Of a stretch of 64,000 nucleotides of DNA, positions 1 through 13,938 are shown piece by piece. The DNA is from Impatiens glandulifera (lineage: Eukaryota; Streptophyta; Magnoliopsida; Ericales; Balsaminaceae). The position numbers were made by a program, and so were the translations under genes. The stretch is from contig NC_061862.1 of NCBI RefSeq assembly GCF_907164915.1, positions 36,023,522 through 36,087,521 of the forward strand, written 5' to 3'. Under the pieces are notes generated by a model. It made no database searches. It was not told the DNA's origin and worked only from the letters and a program-made list of their open reading frames with translations. The stretch's first letter is position 1, and the number at the start of each line of letters is the position of its first letter.

Positions 1-3000
1 ACAACTAGAAGAAGATTTTTCGGAAATCTCCAAGAACATTGTGTAAGTAGAGGTATGAGGAATTTTCGCATTACAATAACAATGAAAGTTCGAGAATGCA
101 CATACCACGTACCGGGTGAAATTATTTAAATAAATTCAAGAAACGATAATCTAGTTGGATCAATACTAAGGTGAAGTGTGTTGTCTGGAATGTCTGGTTA
201 CGAACTACTAATGAAGATCAAGGTAAAGTTTGTTATCTAAAATTTTGAGTAAAAATTTGAACATAAAGAGAAAAAAATATAATTTTTTTAATTTTCGGAC
301 TTCTTCCAAAGAGATTACAGTTGTGATAATGTCATCAAAGAATGTATTGGATCGATTGACAGGTAAAAATTATTGATTAATTATTTTTTCTATGAACTAA
401 TCAACCGTTATTTCTGATGGTAACTTCTACCAAGCCAATAATAATTCTCTAAATTTTTTATTTGAATCAGAGCTGGTCATCATCTTCTAACTACTACTAC
501 CCATGTCTCATCTTTTCTTTCTGTCTATAATCTTTTATTAATAAACTTTTCTGAAGTTATTTCTTGATATTTATACTTTTGATTATTAGGGATCAGAATT
601 CCTTGGAGGGTTTTAGATCTACTGATTAGAATAGACTAGAAACCGACACTAAACATTCAAGTTATTGTCTATATATCGAATGTTAATGGACCTTTGAAAA
701 CACAATTGAATGGTAAACTCTCCATATGAAGGCTTTTGCATTCTCTCAAGTTATTTTCTATAAGGTAAAGTAGACCTAATTTAAATTTTAAATTTGTTTT
801 CAAGTTTTTGATTTTGTTCGAATTTTATAAATTGTTTTGATACATTTCTCACGATATTGTTTTACACTTTTGAATATTAGTGTGATGAAAAGGTGAGGTG
901 TTTGTTTCATGGTGTGTTTCAGGACTGCCCTCATATAAAAGGTTTTTTTTTTTAAATCTTGTACACCAATTTGTTAATAGCAGTGAAGTTAGTGTTCCAT
1001 TTCATCCTTTGCCTCTTCTAGTTTTAGGCGTGTCAGATGGTGATAAACAACACATTATACATGATTGTAGCAACATGAATCATGGGCTAGAGACTTAATG
1101 TGTCATGGTCCTTCCAAACTATGGTTCTACCTAGGTTTATATTTTACAATTTTTATGCATTTTCATTATTTGTAAATTCATATGTAATATGTTACTTGTT
1201 AAGTAAAATTGATGGAGATGTCAAAGCTAAATACCCTCACCTTGAGAGATTCCGTGAATGGTAAGGATATTTGAATAAGTCTCGAAATATTCAAAGAAAT
1301 GGTCCTAAGGAAGTTAATGGTTGGGTTGACAAATTTGTTCAACACAAAATAGATCATGGTGATCCATTCTTTGTCTATCTTTGGAGAGGCAATCTGGTGC
1401 TAGTGTTTGGACTTCAAGATTAGAACGAGTTGAACAATGAACAATTTACTGAAAATGAATGATGTAAGCTTAACTTGGTTATGTGATGCTCTATATATTT
1501 ATAGACTTTTGATTATTTTAATTTTTTCATTCTTTTGGAACTAGTTTCAAAAGCACAAGAAAATCTAAATGCGGAAAACGTGCAAAACATCTAGTGGAAT
1601 GAACTTAAATGATCTCTCTATTATTATATTGACATGTGATGTTTTTTTATACTCACACTCTATTGAATGGTTGTAACTTGATGTATTTATTTAGTTTCTT
1701 TTTTTTAATATACAACATTGACACCTTTATGTTTTGTATGTTAAACAGGATTAATCTCAGATCATGAAGATGAATCAAATGAGAGACGTAAATATATCGG
1801 ATATTGCTGCCATAGAGCGGAGCAGCTTGTTGGTCCATACATGTATAATAATTTTATTTATATTTTTAATGTGTTTACAATATATAATTGTTTGAATAAC
1901 ACTATACAATAATTTTAATTGCAGAATATTATTAGAATCCTTATTCATTATATATTAGCGTTTTTGTGTTCAAGTAAGTTATTTTTCCTATTTAAATTTA
2001 TATTATCATATTTTTATTTGTTTTTATGCATTATAAGTTTAGTTTTAGATGCATGATATAATTTTAATTTTATTAGGCATTATAGATTTTAAAAATTATA
2101 TGAATTCAAATTTAAATAATTCAATTTTTAGTTTGGTAATAAATAAACTTATATCTTATATTTGGTTTGAATGTAAATGTTAAAAATATTATTATAATTT
2201 ATATTAGATTTATTAAAATATTATTTTACATTTTTTCTAATTTAATTTTTAAATACATCATATTTAAATCAAAACTATTACTTTATTTAATTTTATTTTT
2301 AACATAATAATAATTATTATTTTTATATAAATTTGATTTCTCATTAAATTTAAATTTTATATGAAACATATTTTTATTAAATTTATGTTTTCATTTAACT
2401 TATAAAAAACAAATGTTTTCTATTTTATCTAATATTATATAAATTTTACATTTAACTTATTTTTATTAAATATAAATTTACATTCAATCTTATTTCATTT
2501 TATACTTATATATTTTTAAGAATATATTTTTTTAAATATTCTTATAATTTATTATTTTTATAAATAATTTTAAATTTTGAATTAAACTTATTTTTATCAT
2601 TAATTAATAAAAAAATTATATTTTGAATTAAACATATTTTGTATGAAACTTATAAAAATTGTATTATTTTCAATTTAATCTAATATAATTTAAATTTATA
2701 TTAAACCTATTTAAAAAATATTTTGCATTTAATTTTTATTTAGATTTACTAATATATTTCTTATACTAAAAATAATAATTATTTTTGTAAAAAATCTTAT
2801 AATGTTAATAAATAATTTAAAATTTTGACTTAAATTGAAACTTATTATTAATTCATAAATAAATTTTATGTTTTACATTAAATTTAAATTTGCATTAAAA
2901 TTATTAAAATTGCATTTTTTTATAAATATAATATAATTTAAATTTATTTTTTAAATAATTTTTTATATTTTTATATTCTAATATAATTTAATTTTAATTT

Positions 3001-4016
3001 TTTTATTAAACTTATTAATTTTTTTTATTATATTTTATTTAATTTTTTACTTATATATTTCTTATATTAAGAATATTACTTGTTTTAAATATTCTTATAA
3101 TGTTTATAAATAATTTTCAAGTTTCATTTAAACTTATATTATATTATTAATTCATAAACATTTTTATATTTTTATAAAATTAAAATTTGTATTAAATTTT
3201 TTAAAATTAATTTTTTTTTATTTAATCAAATATAAATAAATTTTCATATAATAAATTTTTTAAGTATTCTTATAATAATTAGAAATCATTTTAAAATTTT
3301 AATTAAACTCATATTATCATTAATTCATAAACATATTTTCATATTTTTCACTAAATGTATTTTTATTAAATTTAAATTTTATTAAACTTTATTAAAATTA
3401 TATTTTTTATTTAATCTAATATAATTTAAATTTTGTATGAAACTTACTTTCATTCGATTTAAATTTGAATAAAGCTTATTAAAATCATATTTTGTATTAA
3501 ATTTTATTTAAATTTTTACTTATATATTTCTTTTATTAAGAATATTATTTATTTTTTAAATATTCTTAATATTTTTATAAATAATTTTCAATTAAACTTA
3601 TATTCTCAATAAATCATAAACAAACTTTTATATTTTGCATTAAACTTATAAAAATTATATTATTTCTAATTAATATAATAAAATTTAAATTTTGTAATAA
3701 ATATATTTTTATTAAATTTAAATTTGTATTAAATCTATTAAACACAAAATTTGCATTAATGTTTATTTATTTTTTTTACTTATATATTTGTTATATTATG
3801 AATATTATTTATTTTTTTAAATATTCTTATTATGTTTATAAATAATTTTAAATTAATCTTATATTTATCACAAATTCATAAACAAACTTTTATATTTGGT
3901 ATAATTCTGTTAAATTTAAATTTTGCATTATTATTAAATAACAAAAAATATTTGAGAAAAGAGACCATAATTCAAACACTCTGTCGTTTTGTGCTTCATA
4001 ATGCGAAAGATTCAAG
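1..4016. repeat. Macrosatellite unit 1
   Basis: First of the large tandem units; the window opens within the array. Bases 1 to about 1,985 form the gene-like half, whose landmarks recur in the same order in the units starting at 4,017, 7,697, 12,373 and 61,380. Landmarks include 'aagaacattgtgtaagtaga' near 37, 'gtatcag/ggatcagaattcc' near 590, 'gttgcgctccatattctc' (lost in this copy) and 'gagagattccgtgaat' near 1,240. Bases about 1,986-4,010 are the AT-rich half: roughly six sub-repeats of 240-300 bp, each containing a core like 'ataaataattttaaatttt' (near 2,571, 2,810, 3,108, 3,280, 3,575 and 3,838). No convincing gene is present. Splice-like GT and AG edges in the gene-like half suggest descent from a gene, but reading frames are broken differently in every unit. 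Confidence 0.85.
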
Positions 4017-7000
4017 ACAACTAAAAGGAGATCTTTAGTAAATCTCTTAGAACATTGTGTAAGTAGAGGTATGAGAATTTTTGTATTATAATAATAGTGA
4101 AGGTCCGAGAATGCACATACCACGTACAAAGTAAAAAGATTTAAAGAAATTCAAGAAATTATAATTTACTTGGATCAATACCAAAATGAAGTGTTTCCCG
4201 AAACTAACTACTCATAAAGATCAATGTAAGGTTTGTTGTCTAAAATTTTGAGTAAAAATTTGAACAGAAAGAGAAAATATAATTATTAAATTTGCAGGAT
4301 TCTTTCAAATTTAGAGAGATTCAAGTTGTGGTAATGGCATCAAAGAATATATTTGATCAAATTGAAAGGTAAAAAATATTAACTGATTGTTTTTTCTATG
4401 AACTAATCAACCGTTACTTTTACTTCTGATGGTAACTTCTACCAAGCCAATAATGATCCTCTAAATTCCTTATTTAGATTGGAGCTTGATCATCATCTTC
4501 TACCTACTACTACCCATGTCTCATCTTATCTTTTTGTCTATGATCTTTTGTCAATAAACTTTTCTGAAGTTATTTCTTAACATCTATGCATTTGATTATC
4601 AGGTATCAGAATTCCTTGGAGGATATTAGCTCTAACCAACACCAAACATTCTAGTTATTGGTTATATATATCAAATGTTAATGGAACTTTGAAGATACAA
4701 TATGATGGTAAATTCACCATATGAAGGCTTATGCATTCACTCAACTTATTTTCTATAAGGTAAAGTATACCTAATTAAAATTTGAAATTTGTTTTCAAGT
4801 TTCTGGTTTTGTTTGAATTTGATAAATTGTTTTGATACATTTCTCACGATATTGTTTTTAGTCTTTTGAATATTAATATGATGAAAAAGTGAGTTGTTTA
4901 TTTCTTGTTGTATTTTTGAACTGCCATCATTCAAAGGGTTTTTAGTAAATCTTCTACATCAATTTGATAATATCAGTCAAGGTTGTGTTCCATTTCTTGC
5001 CTCTTCTAGTTTAAGGCTTGTCACCATAATAAATGATTGTAGAAACATGAATCATTGGCTAGACACTACTTTGCCTATAAAAGCAAAGAATTCAATAATG
5101 CACAGGTTGCGCTCCATATTCTTTATGAAACCTAAATTTTGAAACTATTGATACATTTTCTTTTAGTTTCTACTTTTAGCATAATGTATCATGGTTCTTC
5201 CAAACTATTTTATGTTTAGGTTTTTTATTTTACAATTTCAATGCATTTTCAATATTTGCAAATTCATATGTACTATGTTATTTGTCAGGTAAAATTGATG
5301 GAGATGTCAAAGCTAGATGCCCTCACCTTGAGAGATTCCGTAAATTGTGGGGATATTGGAATAACTCTCAAAATATTTAGAGAGTTGGTCCTAAGGAAAC
5401 TAATGGTTGGGTTGACAAATTTGTTCAACACAAAATAGATCATGGTGATCCAAATTCTTTAGCTGTCTTTGGAGAGGCAATCTGGTGCTAGTGGTTGGAC
5501 TTTTGAGCGGGTAGAACAATTTACTAATATTTAATATTGAATGATGTAAGCTTAACATGGTTTTGTGATTCTCTCTCTATATTTACAGAGTTTTAATTAT
5601 TTTAAGCACGAAAAAAATGTAAATATGGAAAACGTTTAAATCATCTAGAGGAATGAACTAAAATAATCTCTCTATTGCCATGGAGCAGAGCCGATTGTTG
5701 GTCCTATATGTATAATAATTTTATTTATCTTTTTAATGTGTTTAAAATATATATGTTTGTTTGAATAACATTATACATTATATTTTAATTACAGGATATT
5801 ATTAAAATCCTCATTCATTATATATTAACGTTTATGAGGTCAAATAAGTTTTATTTTCACCCTACTTAAATCTTAAATTTGTATTATCATATTTCTATTT
5901 TAGATGCATGATATGTTTTTATGCATTATATATTTATTTTAAGATGCATGAAATAATTTTTATTTTTGTTATGCATTATAGATTTTAAGACTTATAAGAA
6001 TTCAAATTTAAATAATTCAATTTTTAGTTTAGAAATAAATAAACCTATATCTTATTATTAGTTTTAGTTTAACTTTTGTAAAATGTTAAAAATATTATAA
6101 GAATTTGTATTAGATTTAATAAAATCTTATTTTACATTTTTTCTAATTTAATTTTTAAATACGTCAAATTTAAACCAAAATTATTACTTTATTTAATTTT
6201 ATTTTTAACATAATAATAATTATTTTTATATAAATTTGTTTTCTCATTAAATCTAAATATTTTGCATTAAAAATATTTTTATTAATTTAAACTTACATTT
6301 AACTTATAAAAAATACATGTTTTCTATTTAATCTAATACTATATAAATTTTACATTTAACTTATTTTTATTAAATTTGAATTTGCATTTAACTTATATAT
6401 TTCTTAAGAATTATTACTTATATAATTCTTAAGAATGTTTTTTTAAATATTCTTATTATTTATTTTTTTATAAATAATTTTAAATTTTGAATTAAACTTA
6501 ATTTATCATTAATTCATAAACAAATTTTTATATTTTGCGTTAAACTTATAAAAATTATTTTTTCAATTTAATTTAATCTAATATAGTTTAAATTTTATAT
6601 TAAATTTATTTTCATTAAATTTAAATTTGCATTAAAACAATTTAAAACATATTTTATATTTAATATTTATTTAGATTTACTTATATATATATATATTATA
6701 TTAAAAATAATAATCTTATAATCTTATAATGTTAATAAATAATTTAAAATTTTGACTAAATTTTAATTTATTATTAATTCATAAATAAAATTTATATTTT
6801 ATATTGAATATATTTAATTAAATTTAAATTTGTATTAAACTTATAAAAATTTCATATTTTCTATAAATATAATATAATTTTAATTAGTATTATTTTTTTA
6901 TAATTATTTTTTAATAATCAAATATAATTTATACTTTCATATAAAAAAAATTTTAAGTATTCTTATAATATTTATAAATAATTTTAAAATTTTAATTAAA

Positions 7001-7696
7001 CTCATATTATCATTAATTCATAAACACATTTACATATTTTTGCACTAAATGTATTTTCATTAAATTTAAATTTACATTAAACTTATTAATATTGCATTTT
7101 TTATATTTAATCTAATATAATTTAAATTTTATATTAAACTTACTTTCATTAAATTTAATTTTGGATCAAGCTTATTATAAACATATTTTGTATTAAATTT
7201 TATTTCTTACTTTTATATTTATTATGTTAAGAATATTATTTATTTATTTTAAATAGTCTTACTATTTTTATAAATAATTTTGAATTAAACTTATATTTAT
7301 CATTAAATCATAAACAAAGTTTTATATGTTTTTACATATAACTTATAAAAATTGTATTAATTCTATTTAATCTAATATAATTTAAATTTTTTAATAAACC
7401 TATTAGTATTAAATTTAAATTTGTATTAAATCTATTAAACATATATTTTTCATTAATGTTTATTTAGATTTTTTTACTTATATATTTGTTATTTTATTTA
7501 TTTTTTAAAATATTCTTATTATAATTATAAATAATTTTAAATTAATCTTATATTTATCACAAATTCATAAACAAACTTGTATATTTTTATTAAAATTAAT
7601 TTTATATTATTATTAAATATTAAACCAATATATGATAAAATAGACCATAATTCGAACATGTTCTCATTTTGTGCTTCATAATGCGAAAGATTCAAG
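4017..7696. repeat. Macrosatellite unit 2
   Basis: Second unit, 3,680 bp, same two-part structure as unit 1. The gene-like half runs to about 5,840. It keeps the block at 5,040-5,140 whose plus-strand reading contains NMNHWLDT...IKAKNSIMHRLRSIF, and the block at 5,290-5,520 (MSKLDALTLRDSVN). These readings recur in other units with different breaks. The AT-rich half (about 5,840-7,690) again carries five or six sub-repeats and ends with 'atttgtgcttcataatgcga', which marks every unit junction. Confidence 0.85.
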
Positions 7697-10600
7697 ACAG
7701 CTAAAAGGAGAACTTTAGGAAATGTTCTAGAACATTTTGTAAGTAGAGGTAGGAGGTATTTTCGCATTACAGTAATAGTGAAGGTCCGTGAATACACATA
7801 CCACGTACCAAGATAAAGTGTGTTGCCCGGAATGTCCGATTACAAACTACTCATGAAGATCAATGTAAGGTATGTTGTCTAAAATTTTGAGTAAAAATTT
7901 TAATAGAAAGAGTAAAAGAAAATATAATTTTTTTTCATTTTGGAGTATTCTTCCAAATGTAGAGAAATTCGAGTTGTGATAATGTCATCAAAGAAAGTAT
8001 ATGATCGAATTGACAGACAAATATTATTAATTGATTGTTTTTCTATGAACTAAGCAATCGTTACTTCTTATGGTAACTTCTACAAAGTCATTAATGATAT
8101 TCTAAATTCCTTATTTGGATCAGAGCTTGGTCATCATCTTCTACCTACTAGTACCCATTCTCCATCTCATTTTTTTGTCTATGATTTTTTTTCAAAATAT
8201 TTTCTTGAAGTTATTTCCTGACATCTATGCATTTGATTATCAGGGATCAGAATTCCATGGAGGGTTTTAGCTCTACTGATCCGAATAGACTAGCAATCGA
8301 CACTAAACATTCCAGTTTTTGGCTATATATCGAATGTTAATGGACCTTTGAAAACACAATTGGATGGTAAACTCCCCATATGAAGGCTTCTGTATTCGCT
8401 CAAGTTATTTTCTATAAGGTAAAATAGACCTAATTAAAATTTGAAATTTATTTTTCAGTTTTTGATTTTGTTTGAATTTGATAAATTGTTGTGATACATT
8501 TCTCACGACATTGTTTCACAATTTTGAATATTAGTTTGATAAAAAAAGTGAGTTGTTTGTTTCTCGTTGTGTTTCATAAATACCTTCATTCAAAGGGTTT
8601 TAGTAAATTTTCTACATCAATTTGTTAGTAGTAGTTAAGTTAGTGTTCATTTTCATCCTTTACCTCTTCCAGTTTTTGGCAATAAACGTGATTGTAGCAA
8701 CATGCATCATGGGTTAGACACTTCTTTGCCGATAAATGCAAATAATTTATTAATGCACAGTTGCGCTCCATATTCTCTATGAAATTTAAATTTTAAAACT
8801 ATTGATACATTTCTTTTTAGTTTCTACTTTTAGAATACAAGGTTAATGTGTCATGGTCCTTCCAAACTATAGTTCTGTCTAGGTTCTGTATTTTACAATT
8901 TCTATGTATTTTCATTATTTACAAATTCATTTGTAATATGTTACTTGTCAGGTAAAATTGATAGAGAAGTCAAAGTTAGAGTCCTCATCTTGAGAGATTC
9001 CGTGAATTGAAGAGATATTGGAATAACTCTCAAATTATTTAGAGAGTTGGTCTTAATGCAGCTAATGGTTGGGCTGACAATTTTTTTCAACATATAATAA
9101 ATCATGGTGATCCAAATTCTTTGGCTGACTTTAGAGAGGCAATATGGTGCTAGTGGTTGGACTTCTGAATTTGAGCGGGTAGAACAATTTACTAAAATTG
9201 AATGATGTAAGCTTAACTTGTTATGTGATTCTCTCTACATATTTACAAAGTTTTAATGATTTTAATTTTATCATCCATTTAGAATCTTTTTCAAAAGCAC
9301 GAGAAAAAATAAATGCGGAAAACTTGTAAACATCTAGTGGAATGAATTAAAATGATCTCTCTATTATTCCATTGACATCATTTTTTTTATACTCACACTT
9401 TATATAATGGTGTAACTTTATGTATTTATTTAGTTCATTTTTTTAATATACAACTATTGACACTTTCATGGTTTGTATGTTAAATATGATTAATCTCATA
9501 TCATGAAGGTGATTCAAATGAGAGACGTAAATATATAAGATATTGTTGCCATGGAGCAGAGCAGAATCGCTTGTTGGTCCATACATGTATAATAATTCTT
9601 TTTATCTTTTTAATGATTTTTCTATATATAATTGTTTGAATAACACTATACAATATATTTTTAATTACCGGATATTATTAGAATTCTCCTTCATTGACTT
9701 CTGAATTTTAGAGGGTAGAACAATTTACAAAAATTGAATGATGTAAGATTAACTTGGTTCTGTGATTCTCTCTACATATTTACAAAGTCTTAATGATTTA
9801 AATTTTATCATCCTTTTAGAACCTTTTTCAAAAGCACGAGAAAAAATAAATGCGGAAAATTTGTAAATATCTAGTGGAATAAATTAAAATGATCTGTCTA
9901 TTATTCTATTGACATGATTTTTTCATACTCACACTCTATTGAATGGTGTAACTTGATGTATTTATTTAATTCCTTTTTTTAATATAAAACTATTGATACT
10001 TTTATGGTTTGTATGTTAAATATGATTAATCTCAGATCATGAAGGTGAATCAAATGAGAGACGTACATATATAGGATATTGCTGCCATGGAGCAGAACCG
10101 CTTGTTGGTCCATACATGTATAATAATTCTTTTTTATCTATTTAATGATTTTTCTATATATAATTTTTTAAATAACACTATACAATATATTTTTAATTAC
10201 AGAATATTATAAGAATCCTCCATCATTATATATCAGCGTTTATGAATTCAAGTAAGTTTTCTTTTTTTTCTATTATAATTTATATTTTTACATTTATATT
10301 TTATATGTATTATATATTTTTATGCATTTATTTATTTTACATGCATGACATAATTTTTTTTTTTATTATGTATTATAGATTTAAAAATTTATAAGAATTC
10401 AGATTTAAATAATTCAGGTTTAGTTTAAAAATAAATAAACTTATATGATATCCTTAGTTTTAGTTTAATTTTGTAAATGTTAAAAATATTAATAGAATTT
10501 GTATTTGATTTAATAAAATCTTATTTTACATTTTCTATATTTAATCATATATAATTTAAATTTTAAATAAATCAAATTTAAATCAAAACTATTACTTTAT

Positions 10601-12372
10601 TTAATTTATTTTTAATGTATAATTATTATGTTTTATATAAATTTATATTCTCATTAAATTTTAATTTTGCATTAAACATATTTTTATAAAATTTAAATTT
10701 GTTTTTAACTTATAAAAAATACATGTTTACTATTTAATCTAATATAATATAAATTTTGAATTTTATTAATTAATTATAAATTTACATTTAACATATTTTG
10801 TATTAAATTTTATTTCATTTTAAACTTATATATTTCTTATGAATATGTTTTTTTAAATAATTTTAAATTTTGAATTAAATTTATTTTTATCATTAATTTA
10901 TAAACAAAATTTTATATTATATATATGTTTCATTAAACTTATAAAATTGTATTGTTTTTCAATTTAATCTAATATAATTTATATTTGTATTAAACTTATT
11001 TACATTAAATTTAAATTATCTATAAACCTATTTAAAATAATTTTTTCATTAAATTTACTTATTTATTTCGTATATTAAAATTAATATATATTTTTTAAAT
11101 AATCTTATAATGTTCAAAATAATTTAAAATTTTGACTTAAATTTGAATTTATTATTAATTCATAAATAAATTTTATATTTTACATTAAATGTATTTAATT
11201 AAATTTAATTTTGCATTAAACTTATTAAAATTGTATTTTTCTATTAAATATAATATAATTCAAATTTGTATTAAACTTTTTATAATTTTTTTTATAATCT
11301 AATATAATTTAAATTTAAAATTAGTATTAAATTTATTAAAAACAAATTTTGTATTATATTTTATTTAGTTTTTTACTTATATATTTTTTATATTAAAAAC
11401 ATTACTTGTTTTTTAAAATATTATTATAATGTTTATCAATAATTTTAAATTTTCAATTAAACTTATATTATATTATTAATTCATAAAAACAATTTTATAT
11501 TTTTATAAAATTAAAATTTTTAAAATTTTATAAAAATTATATTTTTTTTTACGTAATCAAATATAATTTAAATTTTCATTAAAATGAGTTTTATTAAATT
11601 TAAAATTGTATTAATTTTTTTAAAATATATTTTGAATTAAATTTTAATTTGTTTTTTATTTATTTATTTTTATATTATGAATATTATTTATTTTTCAAAA
11701 TATTTTTATAATATACATAAATTATTTTAAATTTTAATTAAACTATATTTATAATTAATTCATAAATTAAATGTATTTTCGTTAAATTTAAATTTGCATT
11801 AAACTTATTAAAATTTCATTTTCTCTATTTAAACTAATATAATTTAAATTTCGTATAAAACATACTTTCATTCAATTTAAATTTGGATCAAGCTTATTAA
11901 AAAAATTGTATTAAATTTTATTTAGATTTTTACTTATATATTTCTTATATTAAGAATATTATTTATTTTTAATATTCTTACTATGTTTATAAATAATTTT
12001 AAATTAAACTTATATTTATCATTAAATCATAAACAAACTTTTATATTTTGCATTAAACTTATAAATATTGTATTATTTCTATTTTCATCTAATATAATTT
12101 AAATTTTTCAATAAACTTATTTTCACTAAATTTAAATTTGTATTAAATCTATTAAACACATATTTTGCATTAATTTTTTTTTACTTATACATTTCTTATA
12201 TTATGAATATTGTTTATGTTTTAAAATATTTGTATTATTTGAATTAAACTTATATTTATCATTAATTCACAAACAAACTTATATATTTTGTATATTTTTA
12301 TTAAATATAAATTTTGTATTCAGAATTGGAACACGTTGTCATTTTGTGCTTGATAATGCGAAAGATTGACGA
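7697..12372. repeat. Macrosatellite unit 3, with an internal 0.53-kb duplication
   Basis: Third unit, 4,676 bp. It is longer than unit 2 mainly because the end of its gene-like half is duplicated: 9,160-9,695 is followed directly by a diverged copy at 9,696-10,224. Both begin at 'gacttctgaatttgagcggg'-type sequence. The same duplication with the same junction occurs in unit 4 (42,456 and 42,981), so units 3 and 4 share a more recent ancestor or were homogenised. The AT-rich half is about 10,225-12,360. Confidence 0.83.
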
Positions 12373-13938
12373 ACAACTAAAAGGAGATCTTTAAGAAATC
12401 TCCAAGAACATTGTGTAAGTAGAAGTAAGAGGAATTTTCGCATTACAATAATAGTGAATGTCTGAGAATGCACATACCACATACCGGGTTGATTTAAATA
12501 ATTTTAAGAAGCGATAATCTAGTTGGATCAATACCAAGATGAAGTGTGTTGTCTGAAATATCCAGTTACAAACTACTCATGAAGATAAAGGTAGCGTTTG
12601 TAAGTAAAAAAGTAAATTTGAGTAAAAAGAGAAAAAGAAATTATAAAATTTTTAATTTATAGGTTTTTCCAAATTTAGAGAGATTTCAGTTGTGATAATG
12701 TCATCAAATAAAGTATTCGATTGAATTGACAGATAAAAATTATTGATTGATTGTTTTTTCTATGAACTATTCAACCGTTATGGTAACTTCTACAAAGTCA
12801 TTAATGATCCTATAAATTCCTTATTTGGATCGGAGTTTGGTGAACATCTTCTACCTACTAGTACACATGTCCCATCTCATCTTTTTGTCTATAATCTTTT
12901 GTCAATAAAATTTTCTGAAATTATTTCTTGACATCCATGCATTTGATTATCAGAGATTAGAATTCCTTAGAGATTTTCGCTCTGCTAATCAGAATAGACT
13001 AGCAACCAACACCGAACATTCCAGTTATTGTCTATATATTGAATGTGGACCTTTGAAACCATAAATGAATGTTAAACTCTCTATATTAAAGTTTCTCTCA
13101 AGTTATTTTCTATATGGTAAAGTAGTCCTAATTATAATTTGAAATTTGTTTTATAGTTTCTGATTTTGTTTGAATTTGATAAATTGTTTTGAAACGTTTA
13201 TCATGATATTATTTCACACTATTGAATATTAGTGTGATGAAAAAATAAGCAATTTATTTCTCGTTGTATTTTAGGACTTTCCTCATTCAAAGGGTTTTTA
13301 GTAAATTTTCTAAATCAGTTTGTTAATAGTAGTCAAGCTAGTGTTCTTTTTCATCTTTTCATCATTTGCCTCTTCTAGTTTTAGGTTGTCAATAGGTGAT
13401 AAACAACACAATATAAGTGATCGTAGCAACATGCATCATGGGCTAGACACTTATTTGTCGATAAAAGAAAAGAATTCATTAATGCATAGGTTGCGCTCCA
13501 TATTCTCTATGAAATCTAAATTTTAAAACTATTGATACATTTCATTTTAGTTTCTACTTTTAGCATACAAGGATAATGTGTCATGGTCAATCTAAACTAC
13601 GGTTCTTTTTAGGTTTTATATTTTACAATTAGTATGCATTTTCATTATTTGCAAATTCATATGTAGTATGTTATTTGTTAGGTAAAATTGATGGAGATGT
13701 CAGAGCTAGAGCCCTCATCTTAAGAGATTCTGTGAATTGGAGGGATATTAGAATAAATCTCAATTTATTTAGAGAGTTGGTCCTATGGCAGCTATGTTTG
13801 GATGACAACACATAATCGATCCTGGCGATCCCAATTCTTTGGATGTCTTTGGAAAGGCAATATGGTGTTAGTGATTGGACTTCTGAATTTGAGCGGGTAG
13901 AACAATTTACTAAAATTGAATTATGTAAGCTTAACTTG
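12373..13938. repeat. Macrosatellite unit 4, left part
   Basis: Start of the fourth unit, from the junction motif after 'gataatgcgaaagattgacg' to the point where the outer copia element inserted. The gene-like half is collinear with units 1-3 and resumes at 41,613. The last five bases, ACTTG (13,934-13,938), are the target-site duplication of the retrotransposon. Confidence 0.85.
13934..13938. other. Target-site duplication, left copy (outer copia element)
   Basis: ACTTG here matches ACTTG at 41,608-41,612. The uninterrupted paralogous site at about 42,500 reads straight through as 'taagcttaacttggttatg', which proves the empty-site sequence and fixes the element boundaries to the base. Confidence 0.95.

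Noticed and set aside
3890..7797. Similar minus-strand frames at 3,890-4,129 and 7,537-7,797 (both with VLNLSHYEAQN)
   Set aside because: The similarity is explained by the tandem units. Units 4 and 5 have stops or shifts in the same stretch, and the frame spans the unit junction and AT-rich half.
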